Of a stretch of DNA of 7,289 nucleotides, positions 6,726 to 7,289 are shown piece after piece. Origin of the DNA: Chryseobacterium gleum (GTDB lineage Bacteria; Bacteroidota; Bacteroidia; Flavobacteriales_D; Sanyastnellaceae). Each line of letters opens with the position of its first letter. The stretch's first letter is position 1. Both the position numbers and the translations under genes were made by a program. Location of the stretch: contig CAMCUG010000071.1 of the NCBI GenBank assembly GCA_945878835.1, positions 1 through 7,289 on the forward strand, given 5' to 3'. The notes under the pieces are model-generated. The model saw nothing but the letters and a program-made list of their open reading frames with translations. It had not been told where the DNA came from and did no database searches.

Positions 6726-6795
6726 GCAGAAAACTTCGACGTTGCGCTCAGTTAACATTTCCGCTTGATATATAACCATCTCTTCATATAGCCGT

Positions 6796-6817
6796 AATTA
6801 ACAAATAGAGATTAATT
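6796..6817. repeat. AT-rich inverted repeat, possible operator
   Basis: AATTAA (6796-6801) and TTAATT (6812-6817) form perfect 6-base arms around a 10-base spacer, 25 bases before the ATG of the lamin-tail gene. The dyad could be a binding site for a dimeric regulator of that gene. The arms are only A and T, so chance is a real possibility. It is not a terminator: there is no GC stem and no T run. Confidence 0.25.
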
Positions 6818-6842
6818 GTGTTCTTTAGAGAAAATTTCCATA

Positions 6843-7289
6843 ATGAAGCACTTTCTATTTTTTCTAGCTATTTTATTCAGTTCAATTGGTATGCAATCTC
6901 AAGTGCGCATCACCGAAGTTGTGTCGAGCGGAGGTACATCTGATTGGTTCGAATTGACGAATTACGGTACAACTGCAGTTGATATTACAGGATGGAAAGT
7001 GGACGATAGTTCATTCGGATTAGCGACGTCTTTTTTGCTTAACGGCGTGACATCCATTGCTCCGAATGAGCGAGTGATGTTTTGTGAGAACGCGAGCGCA
7101 TCTTACGTAACAACGTTCAGAACATTTTGGGGATTAGCTTCCAGCGTTCAGGTAGGAACTTATACTGGAACTCAAATTGGTCTTTCTTCTAGTGGAGATG
7201 GCGTGATTGTTTTTAACGCGAGTGGAACAGAAGTTTGGCGTGTTAGTTTCGGTGCTGCAACAGCTGGCACCTCTTTTTATTGGGGATAT
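6843..7289 (+). CDS. Secreted lamin-tail-domain protein, 3' truncated by window edge
   Basis: The frame from the ATG at 6843 is open to the right edge and gives 149 residues. Residues 1-19 form a Sec signal peptide (MKHFLFFLAILFSSIG, probable cut before Q20). From about V21 the sequence follows the lamin-tail domain pattern: VRITEVVSSGG, DWFELTNYG (34-42), VDITGWKVDD (46-55), an IAPNERVMF segment (70-78), then IGLSSSGDGVIVFNASG. Bacterial lamin-tail domains are immunoglobulin-like and occur in secreted proteins, often joined to nucleases, phosphatases or a T9SS sorting domain; whatever follows here lies outside the window. The upstream bases AAAATTTCCATA are A/T-rich without a Shine-Dalgarno sequence, as is usual in this phylum. 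The gene starts 143 bases after the tRNA and is probably transcribed on its own. The function cannot be assigned from this part. Confidence 0.85.
   Translation, partial: MKHFLFFLAILFSSIGMQSQVRITEVVSSGGTSDWFELTNYGTTAVDITGWKVDDSSFGLATSFLLNGVTSIAPNERVMFCENASASYVTTFRTFWGLASSVQVGTYTGTQIGLSSSGDGVIVFNASGTEVWRVSFGAATAGTSFYWGY

Noticed and set aside
6597..6779. 60-codon minus-strand frame across the tRNA
   Set aside because: It reads through the tRNA gene and has no supporting features.
6813..6820. TAATTGTG as a possible -7 box for the lamin-tail gene
   Set aside because: One mismatch in the conserved part and no TTG element 17-23 bases upstream.

Overview
The window looks like chromosomal DNA of a member of the Bacteroidota, probably Flavobacteriia. 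Evidence: a secreted protein ends in a recognisable type IX secretion (T9SS) type A sorting domain; upstream regions lack clear Shine-Dalgarno sequences; a TTG-N17-TAnnTTTG promoter-like element is present; and the tRNA gene does not encode its 3' CCA. No phage, transposon or CRISPR signature is visible.

Layout, left to right. (1) The 3' part of a YifB/ComM-family AAA+ ATPase on the + strand, cut by the left edge. (2) Twenty bases later on the + strand, a 1137-residue secreted protein with a signal peptide, about ten Asp-box (BNR / VPS10-sortilin-like) propeller motifs, a PKD domain, a MAM-like jelly-roll and a T9SS sorting domain. (3) Converging on it from the - strand, a two-gene operon whose members overlap at ATGA: first an MbnP-like copper-binding lipoprotein, then a diheme cytochrome c peroxidase of the MauG/MbnH type, also a lipoprotein. 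The peroxidase and the secreted protein share a TTAA as their two stop codons. (4) A 283-bp intergenic region with a probable promoter for the operon, a tRNA-Arg(CCU) gene on the + strand, an 11-bp direct repeat and a small AT-rich dyad. (5) The start of a secreted protein with a lamin-tail domain, cut by the right edge.

The most interesting unit is the mbnP-mbnH-like pair. In methanotrophs, the diheme enzyme MbnH is known to oxidise a tryptophan of its partner MbnP to kynurenine, linked to copper binding. Here the partner carries a GMIWTWNTGY segment with two candidate tryptophans, and the peroxidase keeps a W-Q-P-E spacing that matches MauG as I remember it. The tight coupling of the two genes suggests a self-contained Trp-modifying copper-protein system in a non-methanotroph. 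No methanobactin genes are visible in the window. Genes (1), (2) and (5) have no evident functional tie to this pair.
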